This document shows, piece by piece, positions 1 through 8,168 of a stretch of 64,000 bases of DNA (positions within the stretch are counted from its first letter, which is position 1; every line of letters starts with the position of its first letter). The stretch is from assembly GCA_017305635.1 (NCBI GenBank), contig JAFKKF010000013.1, forward strand, positions 124,001 to 188,000. The letters are read 5' to 3'. The stretch is from Hyphomicrobiales bacterium (GTDB lineage Bacteria > Pseudomonadota > Alphaproteobacteria > Rhizobiales > Kaistiaceae). The notes under the pieces were generated by a model. That model saw nothing but the letters and a program-made list of their open reading frames with translations. It did not search any database and was not told where the DNA came from. Position numbers and translations under genes: made by a program.

Positions 1-483
1 TGGCAGCTGGAAGTCGTCGCCACGCCGGGCCATGCCGCCAACCACCTCGCCTTCGCCCTCGACGGCCACGACCTCCTCTTCTCCGGCGATCATGTCATGG
101 CCTGGTCGACCAGCATCGTCGCACCTCCGGATGGCGCGATGGCGGACTACATGGCCTCGCTCGCGCGCCTCCTCGATCGCCCCGAGCGACGGTATCTCCC
201 CGGCCATGGCGGGCCGGTCGTGTCCGCCCACGGATTCGTCCGCTCGCTGATGGCGCATCGCCGGATGCGGGAAGCCGCGATCCTCGACCGGCTCGCAAAG
301 GGCGACCGCACCATCGCCGAGATCGTCGCCGCGCTCTATCGCGAAACGCCGGCCGCGCTCCATGGCGCCGCCGCGCTCTCGGTCTTCGCGCATATGGAGG
401 ATGCCGTCGCCCGCGGCCTCGTGGCGAGCGATGGCGTGCCGCGCCTCGACGGCACCTTCGGCCCGGCTACTGCTGCTCGCTGA
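1..483 (+). CDS. MBL-fold metallo-hydrolase, C-terminal part (5' end outside window)
   Basis: The reading frame is open from the first base and gives the last 160 residues of a metallo-beta-lactamase-fold hydrolase. Visible are TPGHAANHLAF (a metal-ligand His in the TPGH motif) and SGDHVMAWS (the metal-bridging Asp in SGD), followed by a helical tail that looks like the winged-helix C-terminal extension of LACTB2-like members. The first HxHxDH metal motif must lie upstream of the window. The substrate cannot be told; the family includes thioesterases, glyoxalase II and RNases. The stop codon overlaps the 3' end of the convergent DUF1499 gene by 17 bp. Confidence 0.85.
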   Translation, partial: WQLEVVATPGHAANHLAFALDGHDLLFSGDHVMAWSTSIVAPPDGAMADYMASLARLLDRPERRYLPGHGGPVVSAHGFVRSLMAHRRMREAAILDRLAKGDRTIAEIVAALYRETPAALHGAAALSVFAHMEDAVARGLVASDGVPRLDGTFGPATAAR

Positions 484-1249
484 TCCCCTGCAGGGAATCG
501 TCGAGGTCGCCGAAGAAGTCGCGGATGCGCGCGGCATCGGCGCCGAGGTCGTGGGCGCCGTTCCGCGCAGCCGAGCGCATGTCGACCAGCGAGCCGTCGC
601 CCGAGGACTGGATGCGGATGACGACGTCCTGCCGGAATCCGAAGATCGGCGTCATCGCCACCGCCTCGATGCGTCCCGAATCGTCCTGGTCGTCCGGCTG
701 GTGCTCGGCAAGAATCCGCCAGCCGCGGTCGGCGACGAGCGCGAGCGCATCGGCGAAGACGCGCGCCGTGCTCACCGGATATTGCCGGGTGACGAGGTCG
801 GGATAGGCGTCGCGCTGGAGATCGGCCTGGTCGTCCGTCGGATCGGCGAGCGGGCGCGCGCCGTTCCCGCGCTCGGCAAGCGCGGCCTGGAATTCGGGCG
901 GGTCGTCGAGATCGGTCATCACGTCGGTGAGCCGCGGATAGGCGATCACCCGCCAGGCGCCGATGGCCGGGACCGAGAGGATGACGAGGCCGAGGATCAG
1001 CCCGCCAAGCGCCGTGCGCGCGCCCTTCCGGCCGTCGTGCCAGATGCCGGCGAAGGCCGAAACGGCGGCGATCACGGCGAGCGCAGCGATCGAGAAGCCG
1101 ACCGCGATCACGCCGTAGGTCGTGGTCGCGTCCATCATCCCGGCACGGTGGCCGAGGGCGGCGATGACCAGCACTGGCACCGAGAGCATGGCGAGGCGGA
1201 CCGCCCAGACGGCGAGGCTTGATTGTCGGTCGCGCAGTCGCGAAGGCAT
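467..1249 (-). CDS. DUF1499 domain membrane protein
   Basis: A 260-residue protein with three hydrophobic segments in its first 110 residues (about 12-32, 43-67 and 80-100), then a soluble domain (about 115-260) of the DUF1499 type. The soluble part has the usual sequence PVSTARVFADALALVADRGW and an RSAARNGAHDLGADAARI segment near the end. The family is widespread in alphaproteobacteria and has no proven function; the topology suggests an inner-membrane protein with the conserved domain on one side. It is transcribed away from the small ORF at 1433, so the 180-bp gap between them should hold both promoters. Confidence 0.75.
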   Translation of the reverse strand: MPSRLRDRQSSLAVWAVRLAMLSVPVLVIAALGHRAGMMDATTTYGVIAVGFSIAALAVIAAVSAFAGIWHDGRKGARTALGGLILGLVILSVPAIGAWRVIAYPRLTDVMTDLDDPPEFQAALAERGNGARPLADPTDDQADLQRDAYPDLVTRQYPVSTARVFADALALVADRGWRILAEHQPDDQDDSGRIEAVAMTPIFGFRQDVVIRIQSSGDGSLVDMRSAARNGAHDLGADAARIRDFFGDLDDSLQGISEQQ

Positions 1250-1432
1250 TGGAATCGCCCCGGGTCACGGTGGTGAAGTTTTCCTTAAGACTCTGCTGGC
1301 AAGTGTGTCCAGAGACACAGGGCAGCGCGGCGCTCTCCTTTAATCTGCCGCAATGCCCGACCAACTGAAGCGCCCCGCGACGCCGGCCAACGGCGCGCGG
1401 GGACGAGGAACCGGAACCCAAAGAGACATATC

Positions 1433-1603
1433 GTGACGACCAAGAACCCGATCGACCGCCGACCCTTCCAGTCCAAGGCCGATCACCAGATGCAGATGGC
1501 TCTCGAGAACCAGTACCGCGGCGTCGCCATCCCCCAGGTCGTGGCGATCCTCGAATCGGGCAAGCCCTCCCGTACGCCGCGCCAGCAGGCGCAGAGCCGC
1601 TAG
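1433..1603 (+). CDS. Small hypothetical protein, 56 aa
   Basis: A short frame starting at GTG (1433), preceded by AAAGAGA at about 1420-1426 as a possible ribosome binding site. It encodes a basic, soluble 56-residue protein beginning MTTKNPIDRRPFQSKADHQM and ending in a basic tail (TPRQQAQSR). It has no hydrophobic segment and no recognised domain. Support for coding is a frame that fills the gap exactly, a stop that overlaps the convergent exporter stop by 4 bp, and third positions rich in G/C. No function can be assigned. Confidence 0.55.
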   Translation: MTTKNPIDRRPFQSKADHQMQMALENQYRGVAIPQVVAILESGKPSRTPRQQAQSR

Positions 1604-2232
1604 GCCCCCGGCGCGATCGCAGCAGCGAGGAGCCGTGCCGCGATCGCCCACATGACGATCCCGATGAGCACGTCGAGGACTTGCCAGGCCCGCGGCCGCG
1701 CGAAAAGCGGTGCCGCGAGCCTGGCACCATATCCGAGGCCGTAGAACCAGGCGATCGAGGCAAGGCCTGCCCCCGCGCCGAAGGCGACGGCTGCCGCGCC
1801 GGAATGGCGCGCCGACAGGCTGCCGACCAGCACCACGGTGTCGAGATAGACGTGCGGGTTAAGGAAGGTAAGCGCCAGGCAGGTGGCGAGTGCCTTGCCG
1901 AGGCTCGCCCCACCCTCGTTCCTCGCCGCCTCCAGCCGGCCCGGTGCCAGGGCGCGGCGGAAGGCGAGCGCGCCATAGACGAAGAGGAAGGCTGCGCCGG
2001 CGAGGGTGATCACCTCCAGCGCCTCGCCATGCGCCCGCACCAGCGCACCGAGCCCGGCAACGCCCGCCGCTATGAGCACGAGGTCGGACAGGGCGCAGAC
2101 CGTCGCCACCGCAAAGACGTGCTGACGGATCAGGCCCTGGCGGAGGACGAAGGCGTTCTGCGCCCCGATGGCGATGATCAATCCTGCCCCGAGAAGAAGG
2201 CCCTCGACCCCCGCCCCGAATATCCCGTTCAT
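1600..2232 (-). CDS. LysE/ArgO family amino acid exporter
   Basis: A 210-residue integral membrane protein with about six hydrophobic segments. Family motifs are clear: GAQNAFVLRQG near residue 22 and NPHVYLDTVVLVG near residue 125, both typical of the LysE/ArgO branch that exports basic amino acids (lysine, arginine) or their analogues. The start ATG overlaps the stop of the upstream SRAP gene by 4 bp (ATGA type), so the two are probably translationally coupled. No LysG/ArgP-type regulator is next to it. The substrate is inferred from the family only. Confidence 0.88.
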   Translation of the reverse strand: MNGIFGAGVEGLLLGAGLIIAIGAQNAFVLRQGLIRQHVFAVATVCALSDLVLIAAGVAGLGALVRAHGEALEVITLAGAAFLFVYGALAFRRALAPGRLEAARNEGGASLGKALATCLALTFLNPHVYLDTVVLVGSLSARHSGAAAVAFGAGAGLASIAWFYGLGYGARLAAPLFARPRAWQVLDVLIGIVMWAIAARLLAAAIAPGA

Positions 2233-2948
2233 CGGTCGAATAGCGGCAGGCCGGGCTGGCGGGGCGCCGGCTTCGGCTCATCCGCAGCGGGCGGGTCGAG
2301 CAGCCGGGGCCCGTCATTGTCGGCGCTGTTGACGCGGTCGCCGATCGGCGCAACCACGAGAAGGTCATTGGCCGCCGGCCGCATCAGGTCGTCGACCGGA
2401 CCCGACGAGGTCAGCCAGCGCTCCCAATCCTGCGGCCGGATGATCACCGGCATGCGGTCATGGACCGGCGCGATGGTATCGTTCGCGGCCGTCGTCAGGA
2501 TGCAGCCGGTATCGATCTCGCTGCCATCGGCGCCGAGCCAGCTTTCCCACAGGCCCGCCAGCGCGATGACGCCGCCGTCGCGTGGCCGGAGCACATGGGG
2601 CTTCCGCCTGCCCTTCGGATTGGCCGGATCCTTCCGCCATTCATAGAAGCCGCTCGCCGGCACCAGGCACCGGCGATAGGTCAGCGCGCCCTTGAAGGCG
2701 CCGTTGGTCGCCGCGCTCTCCGAGCGGGCATTGATGAGGAGGCCGAAGGTCCGCGGGTCCTTGACCCAAGGCGGCACCAGTCCCCAGCGCACCAGCGCGA
2801 AGCGGCGCTGCCGGTTCTCGATGCGCACGACGGCGATCGGCTGGGTCGGGGCGATATTGTAGCGCGGCGGGAACTCGACCGCGTCGAGATAGCCGAAAAG
2901 CGCCTGCAGTTCTTCGGGGCTGGCATTGAGGAGGAAGCGGCCGCACAT
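2229..2948 (-). CDS. SOS response-associated peptidase (SRAP, YedK/HMCES family)
   Basis: A 239-residue SRAP protein. The start is placed at 2948 because the mature protein must begin with MCGRF: after Met removal Cys2 forms the thiazolidine cross-link with abasic sites in single-stranded DNA. Other family features are YNIAPTQ near residue 30, the NARSES segment, GFYEW near residue 105 and the H-x-R-M-P motif (HDRMPVII) near residue 164. Role by family: shields abasic sites at stalled replication forks. It is followed in the same transcript by a LysE-type exporter. No GTTC-N7-GTTC LexA box was seen in the 54 bp upstream. Confidence 0.92.
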   Translation of the reverse strand: MCGRFLLNASPEELQALFGYLDAVEFPPRYNIAPTQPIAVVRIENRQRRFALVRWGLVPPWVKDPRTFGLLINARSESAATNGAFKGALTYRRCLVPASGFYEWRKDPANPKGRRKPHVLRPRDGGVIALAGLWESWLGADGSEIDTGCILTTAANDTIAPVHDRMPVIIRPQDWERWLTSSGPVDDLMRPAANDLLVVAPIGDRVNSADNDGPRLLDPPAADEPKPAPRQPGLPLFDR

Positions 2949-3002
2949 GGTCGTCCTGTCTATAGCAGACGCTGGCGCCAAGTCGCGCTACGGTGCGCCT
3001 CG

Positions 3003-3437
3003 ATGTCAGGCACGCCCCCCTCCCCGCCGCCGGCCGTCCGGCCGGTACTCTGCGTCAGCGTGATGGTGCATCACGAGGACCAGGTGCTCCTCGTCCAGCG
3101 CGGACGGCCGCCCGCCGCCGGCTTCTGGGCCTTTCCCGGGGGCCGGGTGGAACTTGGCGAGAAGCTTGCCGATGCCGCCGCCCGCGAAGTGCACGAGGAA
3201 ACCGCGCTCGAGGTCGAGATCGGCGACGCCTTCGACCGGGCCGAGATCATCCAGCGGAACGAGGCCGGCGTGGTCGAGTCGCATTACGTCATCATCGTCT
3301 TCGCCGCGCGCTACCTGGCCGGGGCGGCCTCTCCCGGCGACGATGCCGCGGCCGCCGGCTGGTTCGATCCGGAGGCCGCGATTCGCCTTAATTTGACCGA
3401 AGACACGGCGCGAATCCTCGGCATCCGAGGCCGGTGA
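3003..3437 (+). CDS. NUDIX hydrolase
   Basis: A 144-residue NUDIX-fold pyrophosphohydrolase. The Nudix box lies at about residues 46-68 (GGRVELGEKLADAAAREVHE followed by ETAL); it keeps the REVHEE core but has Ala where the consensus has the last Gly. An N-terminal Pro-rich stretch precedes the fold. The ATG at 3003 is chosen because it lies just after the divergent SRAP promoter region and leaves a normal-length domain. The short linker to the TIGR02301 gene suggests a two-gene unit, an arrangement common in rhizobia. The substrate (nucleotide, ADP-ribose or other) is not predictable. Confidence 0.88.
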   Translation: MSGTPPSPPPAVRPVLCVSVMVHHEDQVLLVQRGRPPAAGFWAFPGGRVELGEKLADAAAREVHEETALEVEIGDAFDRAEIIQRNEAGVVESHYVIIVFAARYLAGAASPGDDAAAAGWFDPEAAIRLNLTEDTARILGIRGR

Positions 3438-3507
3438 CGATCCGGTTGCGCGTTGGTCGCCGGCCGGGGATGATCCCGCGGATTCGCGAGGTACGGTTCT
3501 GAGCAAG

Positions 3508-4011
3508 ATGCGTTTCCGGACTGTCGGGTTAGCGGGATTGATGCTGGCGGCGGTGGCGGGCGGCGCGAATGCCGCCCCCTCCCCGGCAAGGCCGATTCCC
3601 CAGAAGCCGCTCAGCGAGGTGACCGTCGCGCCCGGCAAGGGCCTGACGCCGGCCGACAAGCCGTCGCCGGCGCAGCCCCCCGTGCCCGGCCTGCCGCCAG
3701 GGGCGCCGGCCTATGACGAGCAGTTGCTCCGCCTCTCCGAAATCCTCGGCGCGATGCACTACCTGCGTCCGCTCTGCGGTTCGGACGAGGGCGCGCTCTG
3801 GCGGAACGAGATGGAGGCGCTGCTGACCGCCGAACAGCCGGACGCCACGCGCAAGGCCCGCTTCGTCGACCGCTTCAATCACGGCTACGAGGGCTTCCGC
3901 TCCGTTTACCGGGTCTGCACGCCGGCCGCGACGCTCGCCATCGGTCGCTATATGGCTGAAGGCGCGCGCATTGCCCGCGACGTTTCGGCCCGCTACGGAA
4001 AAGAGCGGTAA
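3508..4011 (+). CDS. TIGR02301 family periplasmic protein
   Basis: A 167-residue secreted protein. A signal peptide (basic MRFR, hydrophobic core, cleavage after ANA at about residue 22) is followed by a Pro-rich linker and a conserved helical domain (about 70-167) with SEILGAMHYLRPLCG and a second Cys in RVCTPAA, which may form a disulphide. This matches the TIGR02301 family, found in alphaproteobacteria and of unknown function. It lies 70 bp after the NUDIX gene in the same direction. Confidence 0.72.
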   Translation: MRFRTVGLAGLMLAAVAGGANAAPSPARPIPQKPLSEVTVAPGKGLTPADKPSPAQPPVPGLPPGAPAYDEQLLRLSEILGAMHYLRPLCGSDEGALWRNEMEALLTAEQPDATRKARFVDRFNHGYEGFRSVYRVCTPAATLAIGRYMAEGARIARDVSARYGKER

Positions 4012-4067
4012 ACGAGGGGTTAACCCGATACCCTCGAATTCTTCATCAGTCGTTAACCTTTAGTTGA
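4009..4067. promoter_or_regulatory. Two CtrA-like boxes (TTAA-N7-TTAA near-matches)
   Basis: TAAA-cgagggg-TTAA at 4009-4023 and TTAA-cctttag-TTGA at 4053-4067 each match seven of the eight fixed bases of the alphaproteobacterial CtrA site (TTAA-N7-TTAA) with correct spacing. They lie between the TIGR02301 gene and the 89-residue gene at 4144. They are near-matches only, so the call is tentative. Confidence 0.3.
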
Positions 4068-4143
4068 CGATGTGGCTGATCGACTCGTTTGTGCGTGTTA
4101 TCCTACTTCCCGTTAACCCTGCTCGGGACGGCGGGATGGGACG

Positions 4144-4413
4144 ATGACAAACGTGACCGGCGACGCTGTTCGCAGCGCCGAAGATCGAGCGATTGCCGAG
4201 AAGAAGCGGCTGGCGCTCGCCTACCTGACAGAGGCCTGGGACGAGGCCGTGGCCGAAGGCGTCGATTCCGACATCCTCGCCCATGCGGCGCTGTTCGCGG
4301 CGCTCGCGGACCTCATCGGCACCTATGGCGAGCAGGCCGTGGCCAAGCTCGCCGAAGGGCTGCCCCGGCGCATCCAGGCATTCGAATTCTCGCTCAGCCG
4401 CTCGGTCCAATAG
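4144..4413 (+). CDS. Conserved hypothetical protein, 89 aa
   Basis: A small, acidic, helical soluble protein with no signal peptide or membrane segment. The core, AYLTEAWDEAVAEGVDSDIL followed by AHAALFAALADLIGTYGEQA, resembles small uncharacterised proteins I associate with Hyphomicrobiales. It has no named domain and no catalytic motif. The start ATG follows GGGATGGGACG. Two CtrA-like sites lie upstream. Function unknown; the helical pattern would suit a small binding or regulatory protein, which is inference only. Confidence 0.7.
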   Translation: MTNVTGDAVRSAEDRAIAEKKRLALAYLTEAWDEAVAEGVDSDILAHAALFAALADLIGTYGEQAVAKLAEGLPRRIQAFEFSLSRSVQ

Positions 4414-4504
4414 CCGCGAACCGGCTGCGCGGGCCCTTCCCTTCCTCTATGATCGCCAACGGGAAGCAGGCCACGGCCTGCCTGGGGAAACGGAGGGCCG
4501 CGTC

Positions 4505-5224
4505 ATGTCTTGCGGCATAAGGGCGGCAATCGCCTGTCTTACGCTGATCGTCGCGACGGGCGCGCTTGCCGCGCAGGGCAGCATGCCGGCCGATCCGGGG
4601 GCGATCACCGGTCCGGCCGAGCCCGATCCGGGGAGTGGGACCCCAGCCGCTCAGCATGCCATGCCGCCCATTCCCGCGATCGGCGGCGAGATCATGGGCG
4701 GCGGCGAAGGTGCCGACCTCACCGAGCCGGGCGGGTCGGCCACCGAATCCGGCTCGGTGCCCGATGTCGAATATGACGTCAGCAAGCTGCCGCCGGCCGT
4801 GCAGGCGATCCGCCAGAAGATCCTCGACGCCGCGAAGACCGGCGACCCCGCCCTCCTCGGCCCGGTGATCAAGGCGAATGGCGTGGTGCCCGACCTCGGC
4901 GACGACCAGGCCAAGGACGATCCGATCGAATTCCTGAAATCGCTGTCCGGCGATCCGGAGGGCCGCGAAATCCTGGCCATCCTCATCGAGATCCTCGATG
5001 CGGGCTTCGTCCATGTCGATGCCGGCACGCCCGACGAGATGTATGTCTGGCCCTATTTCGCCCGCTACCCGATCGAGAAGCTGACGCCGCCCCAGATCGT
5101 CGAGCTCTTCAAGCTCATCTATGCCGGCGACTGGGAGGACATGCGCAACGAGGGCCGCTATCTCTTCTACCGGGTCGGCATCGATCCGAGCGGCAGGTGG
5201 CGCTACTTCACGGCGGGCGACTAG
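4505..5224 (+). CDS. Conserved hypothetical secreted protein, 239 aa
   Basis: Begins MSCGIRAAIACLTLIVATGA with a signal peptide ending near ALAAQ (residue 22). A low-complexity Gly/Pro/Glu-rich stretch follows (about 25-85). The conserved C-terminal domain (about 88-239) contains LPPAVQAIRQKILDAA, DPIEFLKSLSGDPEGREILA, MYVWPYFARYPI and a YRVGIDPSGRWRYFTAGD end. The domain looks like an uncharacterised periplasmic family of rhizobia. It has no catalytic motif I recognise. The stop overlaps the convergent dihydroorotase stop by 4 bp. Confidence 0.75.
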   Translation: MSCGIRAAIACLTLIVATGALAAQGSMPADPGAITGPAEPDPGSGTPAAQHAMPPIPAIGGEIMGGGEGADLTEPGGSATESGSVPDVEYDVSKLPPAVQAIRQKILDAAKTGDPALLGPVIKANGVVPDLGDDQAKDDPIEFLKSLSGDPEGREILAILIEILDAGFVHVDAGTPDEMYVWPYFARYPIEKLTPPQIVELFKLIYAGDWEDMRNEGRYLFYRVGIDPSGRWRYFTAGD

Positions 5225-6558
5225 GTAGCGCGGGCGAGCGTCTCGCCGAAGCGGACCGCGGCCCCGGTCGAGGGCGTCACCAGTTCGCCCTCCCACATGA
5301 CTCGCCGGCCGCGCACCACGGTGCCGATCGGCCAGCCGGTCACGGTCAGGCCGTCGTAGGGCGTCCAAGCGGCGCGCGAGGCGCTCCAGGCATCGGTGAT
5401 CGTCTCGCGGCGCTTCAGATCGACGATGGTCAGGTCGGCATCGTAGCCGACCGCGATCCGGCCCTTGCGGGCAATATTGAAGAGCCGCGCAGGACCGCTC
5501 GACGTCATGTCGACGAAGCGCTCGACGCTCATCCGCCCTGCGGCGACATGGTCCAGCATGACCGGGACCAGCGTCTGGACACCCGGCATGCCCGAGGGCG
5601 AAGCCGGATAGGGCTTCGCCTTCTCCTCCAGCGTATGCGGCGCGTGATCGGAGCCGAGAATGTCGGCGACGCCCTCCTGCACGCCCTGCCAGAGCCGCGC
5701 CCTGTGCCGCGCGGCGCGGATCGGCGGGTTCATCTGCAACCGCGTGCCGAGGCGGGCATAGTCGTCGGCGGTCAGCGTCAGGTGCTGCGGCGTCACCTCG
5801 ACCGAGACGTAGTCCTTATGCGCGGCAATGAAGTCCATCTCCTCCGCCGTCGAAACATGAAGGAGATGCACGCGCGCCCCGGCCGCCCGCGCCGCCTTGA
5901 CCAGCCGCTCGGTCGCGATCATTGCCGTCGTCTCGTCGCGCCAGACCGGATGCGAGGCCGGTTCCCCCTCGCGCCGTTCGCCCTTCCGCGCGTTCAGGCG
6001 CGGCTCGTCCTCGGCGTGGATGGAGACACGCCGGCGCGTGTTCCGGAGGATCGCGCGCAGGCTCTCGTCATCCGGCACCAGAAGGTCCCCGGTGGACGAG
6101 CCCATGAAGATCTTGATGCCCGCCGCGCCCGGCAGGCGTTCGAGCTCGCCGACCTCCCCGGCATTGCCGGCCGTGCCGCCGACGAAGAAAGCGAAGTCGC
6201 AATGCATCCGCCCCGTGCCGCGCTTCACCTTGTCGGCAAGCGTCTCCGCGGTGATGGTCAGCGGCCGCGTATTGGGCATCTCGAAGACCGCCGTGACGCC
6301 GCCCATCACCGCGGCACGCGATCCCGTCTCGAGGTCTTCCTTGTGCTCGGCCCCCGGCTCGCGGAAATGGACCTGCGTGTCGATCACGCCGGGCAGGATC
6401 GCGAGTCCCGTACAGTCCACCACCTCGCCCGCCGCGTCGCGATCGACCTCGCCGAGCGCCACGATCCTCCCGCCGCTCACGGCGACGTCGCGACGGCCGA
6501 CGCCGTCCTGGTTCACCACCGTCCCGTTGACGAAGACCGTCTCGTAGCTGGCTGCCAT
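5221..6558 (-). CDS. pyrC: Dihydroorotase
   Basis: A 445-residue amidohydrolase-fold enzyme. It carries the class I dihydroorotase signature DTQVHFREPG (the HxH zinc ligands, near residue 62), the carbamylated-Lys region GIKIFMGSSTGDLL (near 147), metal His residues in SIHAED and LLHVST, and the catalytic Asp in GSDHAPHT (near 304). It ring-closes carbamoyl-aspartate to dihydroorotate in pyrimidine synthesis. No aspartate carbamoyltransferase gene adjoins it here, so pyrB is elsewhere. It is divergent from ygfZ. Related hydantoinases and allantoinases are the main alternative, but FREPG favours dihydroorotase. Confidence 0.87.
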   Translation of the reverse strand: MAASYETVFVNGTVVNQDGVGRRDVAVSGGRIVALGEVDRDAAGEVVDCTGLAILPGVIDTQVHFREPGAEHKEDLETGSRAAVMGGVTAVFEMPNTRPLTITAETLADKVKRGTGRMHCDFAFFVGGTAGNAGEVGELERLPGAAGIKIFMGSSTGDLLVPDDESLRAILRNTRRRVSIHAEDEPRLNARKGERREGEPASHPVWRDETTAMIATERLVKAARAAGARVHLLHVSTAEEMDFIAAHKDYVSVEVTPQHLTLTADDYARLGTRLQMNPPIRAARHRARLWQGVQEGVADILGSDHAPHTLEEKAKPYPASPSGMPGVQTLVPVMLDHVAAGRMSVERFVDMTSSGPARLFNIARKGRIAVGYDADLTIVDLKRRETITDAWSASRAAWTPYDGLTVTGWPIGTVVRGRRVMWEGELVTPSTGAAVRFGETLARAT

Positions 6559-6632
6559 GTCGCCTTTGACCTTGCCGCGGATGCCCTCACCCGCTTACGT
6601 AACGTCCTGTGATGACGCAAGCGGGGAAGCCC

Positions 6633-7502
6633 ATGTCCGTCGCCCGTATCGCCGAAATGGAGCGCCGCGGGGTCGTCGCCGTCGAAGGCGCCGACGCCCG
6701 CAAGTTCATCGGCGACCTGGTCACCGCGGACCTCGATCGCCTGGATACCGCCGGTGCCGTCTTCGGCGCGCTGCTTTCGCCGCAGGGCAAGGTGCTCTTC
6801 GACTTCTTCATCCTCGCCGACGAGGGCCGCCTGCTCTTCGACCTGCCTGCCCCGCTTGTCGGCGAATTCGTCAAGCGCCTCGGCTTCTACAAGCTCCGCG
6901 CGAAAGTCACCATCGCCGACCTGTCGCAGGAAAGAAGCGTCGCGGTGATGTGGGGCGGCGAGCACCCGGCCGTCGATGGACCGGTCGCCCGCGATTCCCG
7001 GCTCGACGCCCTCGGTTTCCGCGCCATCCTGCCGAAGGGCTCGGTCATGGCCGCCGACCACGAGGAATCGAGCGAGGCGGACTATGACGCCCACCGCATC
7101 GCGCTCGGCATTCCGGAAGGCGGCATCGACTTCGCCTTCGGCGACGTCTTCCCGCACGACGTCGACATGGACGATCTCCACGGCGTCGCCTTCGACAAAG
7201 GCTGCTTCATCGGCCAGGAGGTCGTATCGCGCATGGAGCATCGCGGCACTGCGCGCCGGCGCTTCGTCATCATGGCCGGAGGCGACCTTCCGACGCCGGG
7301 CACCGAGCTGGTCGCCGCCGGCAGGCCGGTCGGCATTGCCGGTTCCTCGGCCGGAGGCACGGGTCTCGCCCTCGTCCGCCTCGATCGCGCCCGCGCGGCG
7401 ATGGAGGCCGGCGATGCAATCACCGGCGGTGGCCTTGCCGTCACGCTCAGCCTGCCGCCCTGGGCGCGCTTCGCCTGGCCGGCGGCCACGACGGAAGGCT
7501 GA
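6633..7502 (+). CDS. ygfZ: YgfZ/GcvT-domain folate-binding protein
   Basis: A 289-residue protein of the GcvT-like fold with the diagnostic YgfZ motif KGCFIGQEVVSRM (about residues 190-202), whose Cys is needed for function. YgfZ/IBA57 proteins bind folate and help assemble or repair some Fe-S clusters. The ATG at 6633 is preferred over in-frame starts at 6609 and 6612 because GGGGAA at 6623-6628 sits just upstream and the protein then starts at the usual place (MSVARIAEMERRGVVAVEG). It overlaps the next gene by one base (TGATG). Confidence 0.9.
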   Translation: MSVARIAEMERRGVVAVEGADARKFIGDLVTADLDRLDTAGAVFGALLSPQGKVLFDFFILADEGRLLFDLPAPLVGEFVKRLGFYKLRAKVTIADLSQERSVAVMWGGEHPAVDGPVARDSRLDALGFRAILPKGSVMAADHEESSEADYDAHRIALGIPEGGIDFAFGDVFPHDVDMDDLHGVAFDKGCFIGQEVVSRMEHRGTARRRFVIMAGGDLPTPGTELVAAGRPVGIAGSSAGGTGLALVRLDRARAAMEAGDAITGGGLAVTLSLPPWARFAWPAATTEG

Positions 7503-8116
7503 TGGCCGACCGCGCTTCCGCTCCGCCCCGCGCCTGGCAGCGCATGCTGTCCGGCCGGCGCCTCGACCTCCTCGATCCTTCGCCCCTCGATATCGAGATC
7601 GAGGACATCGCCCATGGCCTTGCCCGCGTCGCGCGCTGGAACGGCCAGACCGTCGGCACCCATGCCTTCTCGGTGGCGCAGCACACGCTGCTCGTCGAGG
7701 AGCTCGCCGGCACGCTCGCGCCCGGGCTCGATGCGCGCGGCCGCCTCGCCGTGCTTCTCCACGACGCACCGGAATACGTCATCGGCGACATGATCTCGCC
7801 CTTCAAGGCGCTGGTCGGGGGCGCCTACAAGGAGATCGAGGTCCGGCTCTTCGCGGCCATCCTCACCCGCTTCGGCCTGAAGTCGCCGCTTCCCGCCAAG
7901 CTCGTCGATCGCATCAAGCAGGCCGATCACGCCGCGGCCTATTACGAGGCGACGCGCCTTGCCGGCTTCTCGGACGCCGAGGCGCGGCGTTTCTTCGGCA
8001 GCCCGCGGGGCGTCGACCCGGAGCGCCTCGACCTCGCGCCCTGGCCGGCGGCACGCGCCGAGCAGCGTTTTCTCGCACGGTTCCGGGTGCTCCTGAAAGC
8101 CGCCGAAGCCGGGTGA
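7502..8116 (+). CDS. HD-domain hydrolase (YfbR-like)
   Basis: A 204-residue HD-superfamily phosphohydrolase. Metal ligands are visible as H in THAFSVAQHT (near residue 57), the HD pair in AVLLHDAPEYVIGDM (near 86) and D in RIKQADHAAAYYEA (near 142). This order matches the YfbR / HDDC2-type 5'-nucleotidase-like group acting on nucleoside monophosphates. The start codon shares a base with the ygfZ stop, so it is translated from the same message. The substrate is not proven by sequence. Confidence 0.83.
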   Translation: MADRASAPPRAWQRMLSGRRLDLLDPSPLDIEIEDIAHGLARVARWNGQTVGTHAFSVAQHTLLVEELAGTLAPGLDARGRLAVLLHDAPEYVIGDMISPFKALVGGAYKEIEVRLFAAILTRFGLKSPLPAKLVDRIKQADHAAAYYEATRLAGFSDAEARRFFGSPRGVDPERLDLAPWPAARAEQRFLARFRVLLKAAEAG

Positions 8117-8168
8117 CCGCGCATGCGGCCTGTCCTAGAGTCCGCGCCCGCCGCTTCAGGGAATCATC

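Noticed and set aside
1304-1319. TGTGTC-caga-GACACA dyad upstream of DUF1499
   Set aside because: A short, isolated dyad with no link to a known regulator; not distinguishable from chance.
2949-3002. LexA box before the SRAP gene
   Set aside because: The gene family is SOS-associated, so I looked, but no GTTC-N7-GTTC or its complement is present in the short gap.
4064-4104. TTGACG / TATCCT as a sigma70 promoter before the 89-residue gene
   Set aside because: The two hexamers are about 29 bp apart, so they cannot form one promoter.
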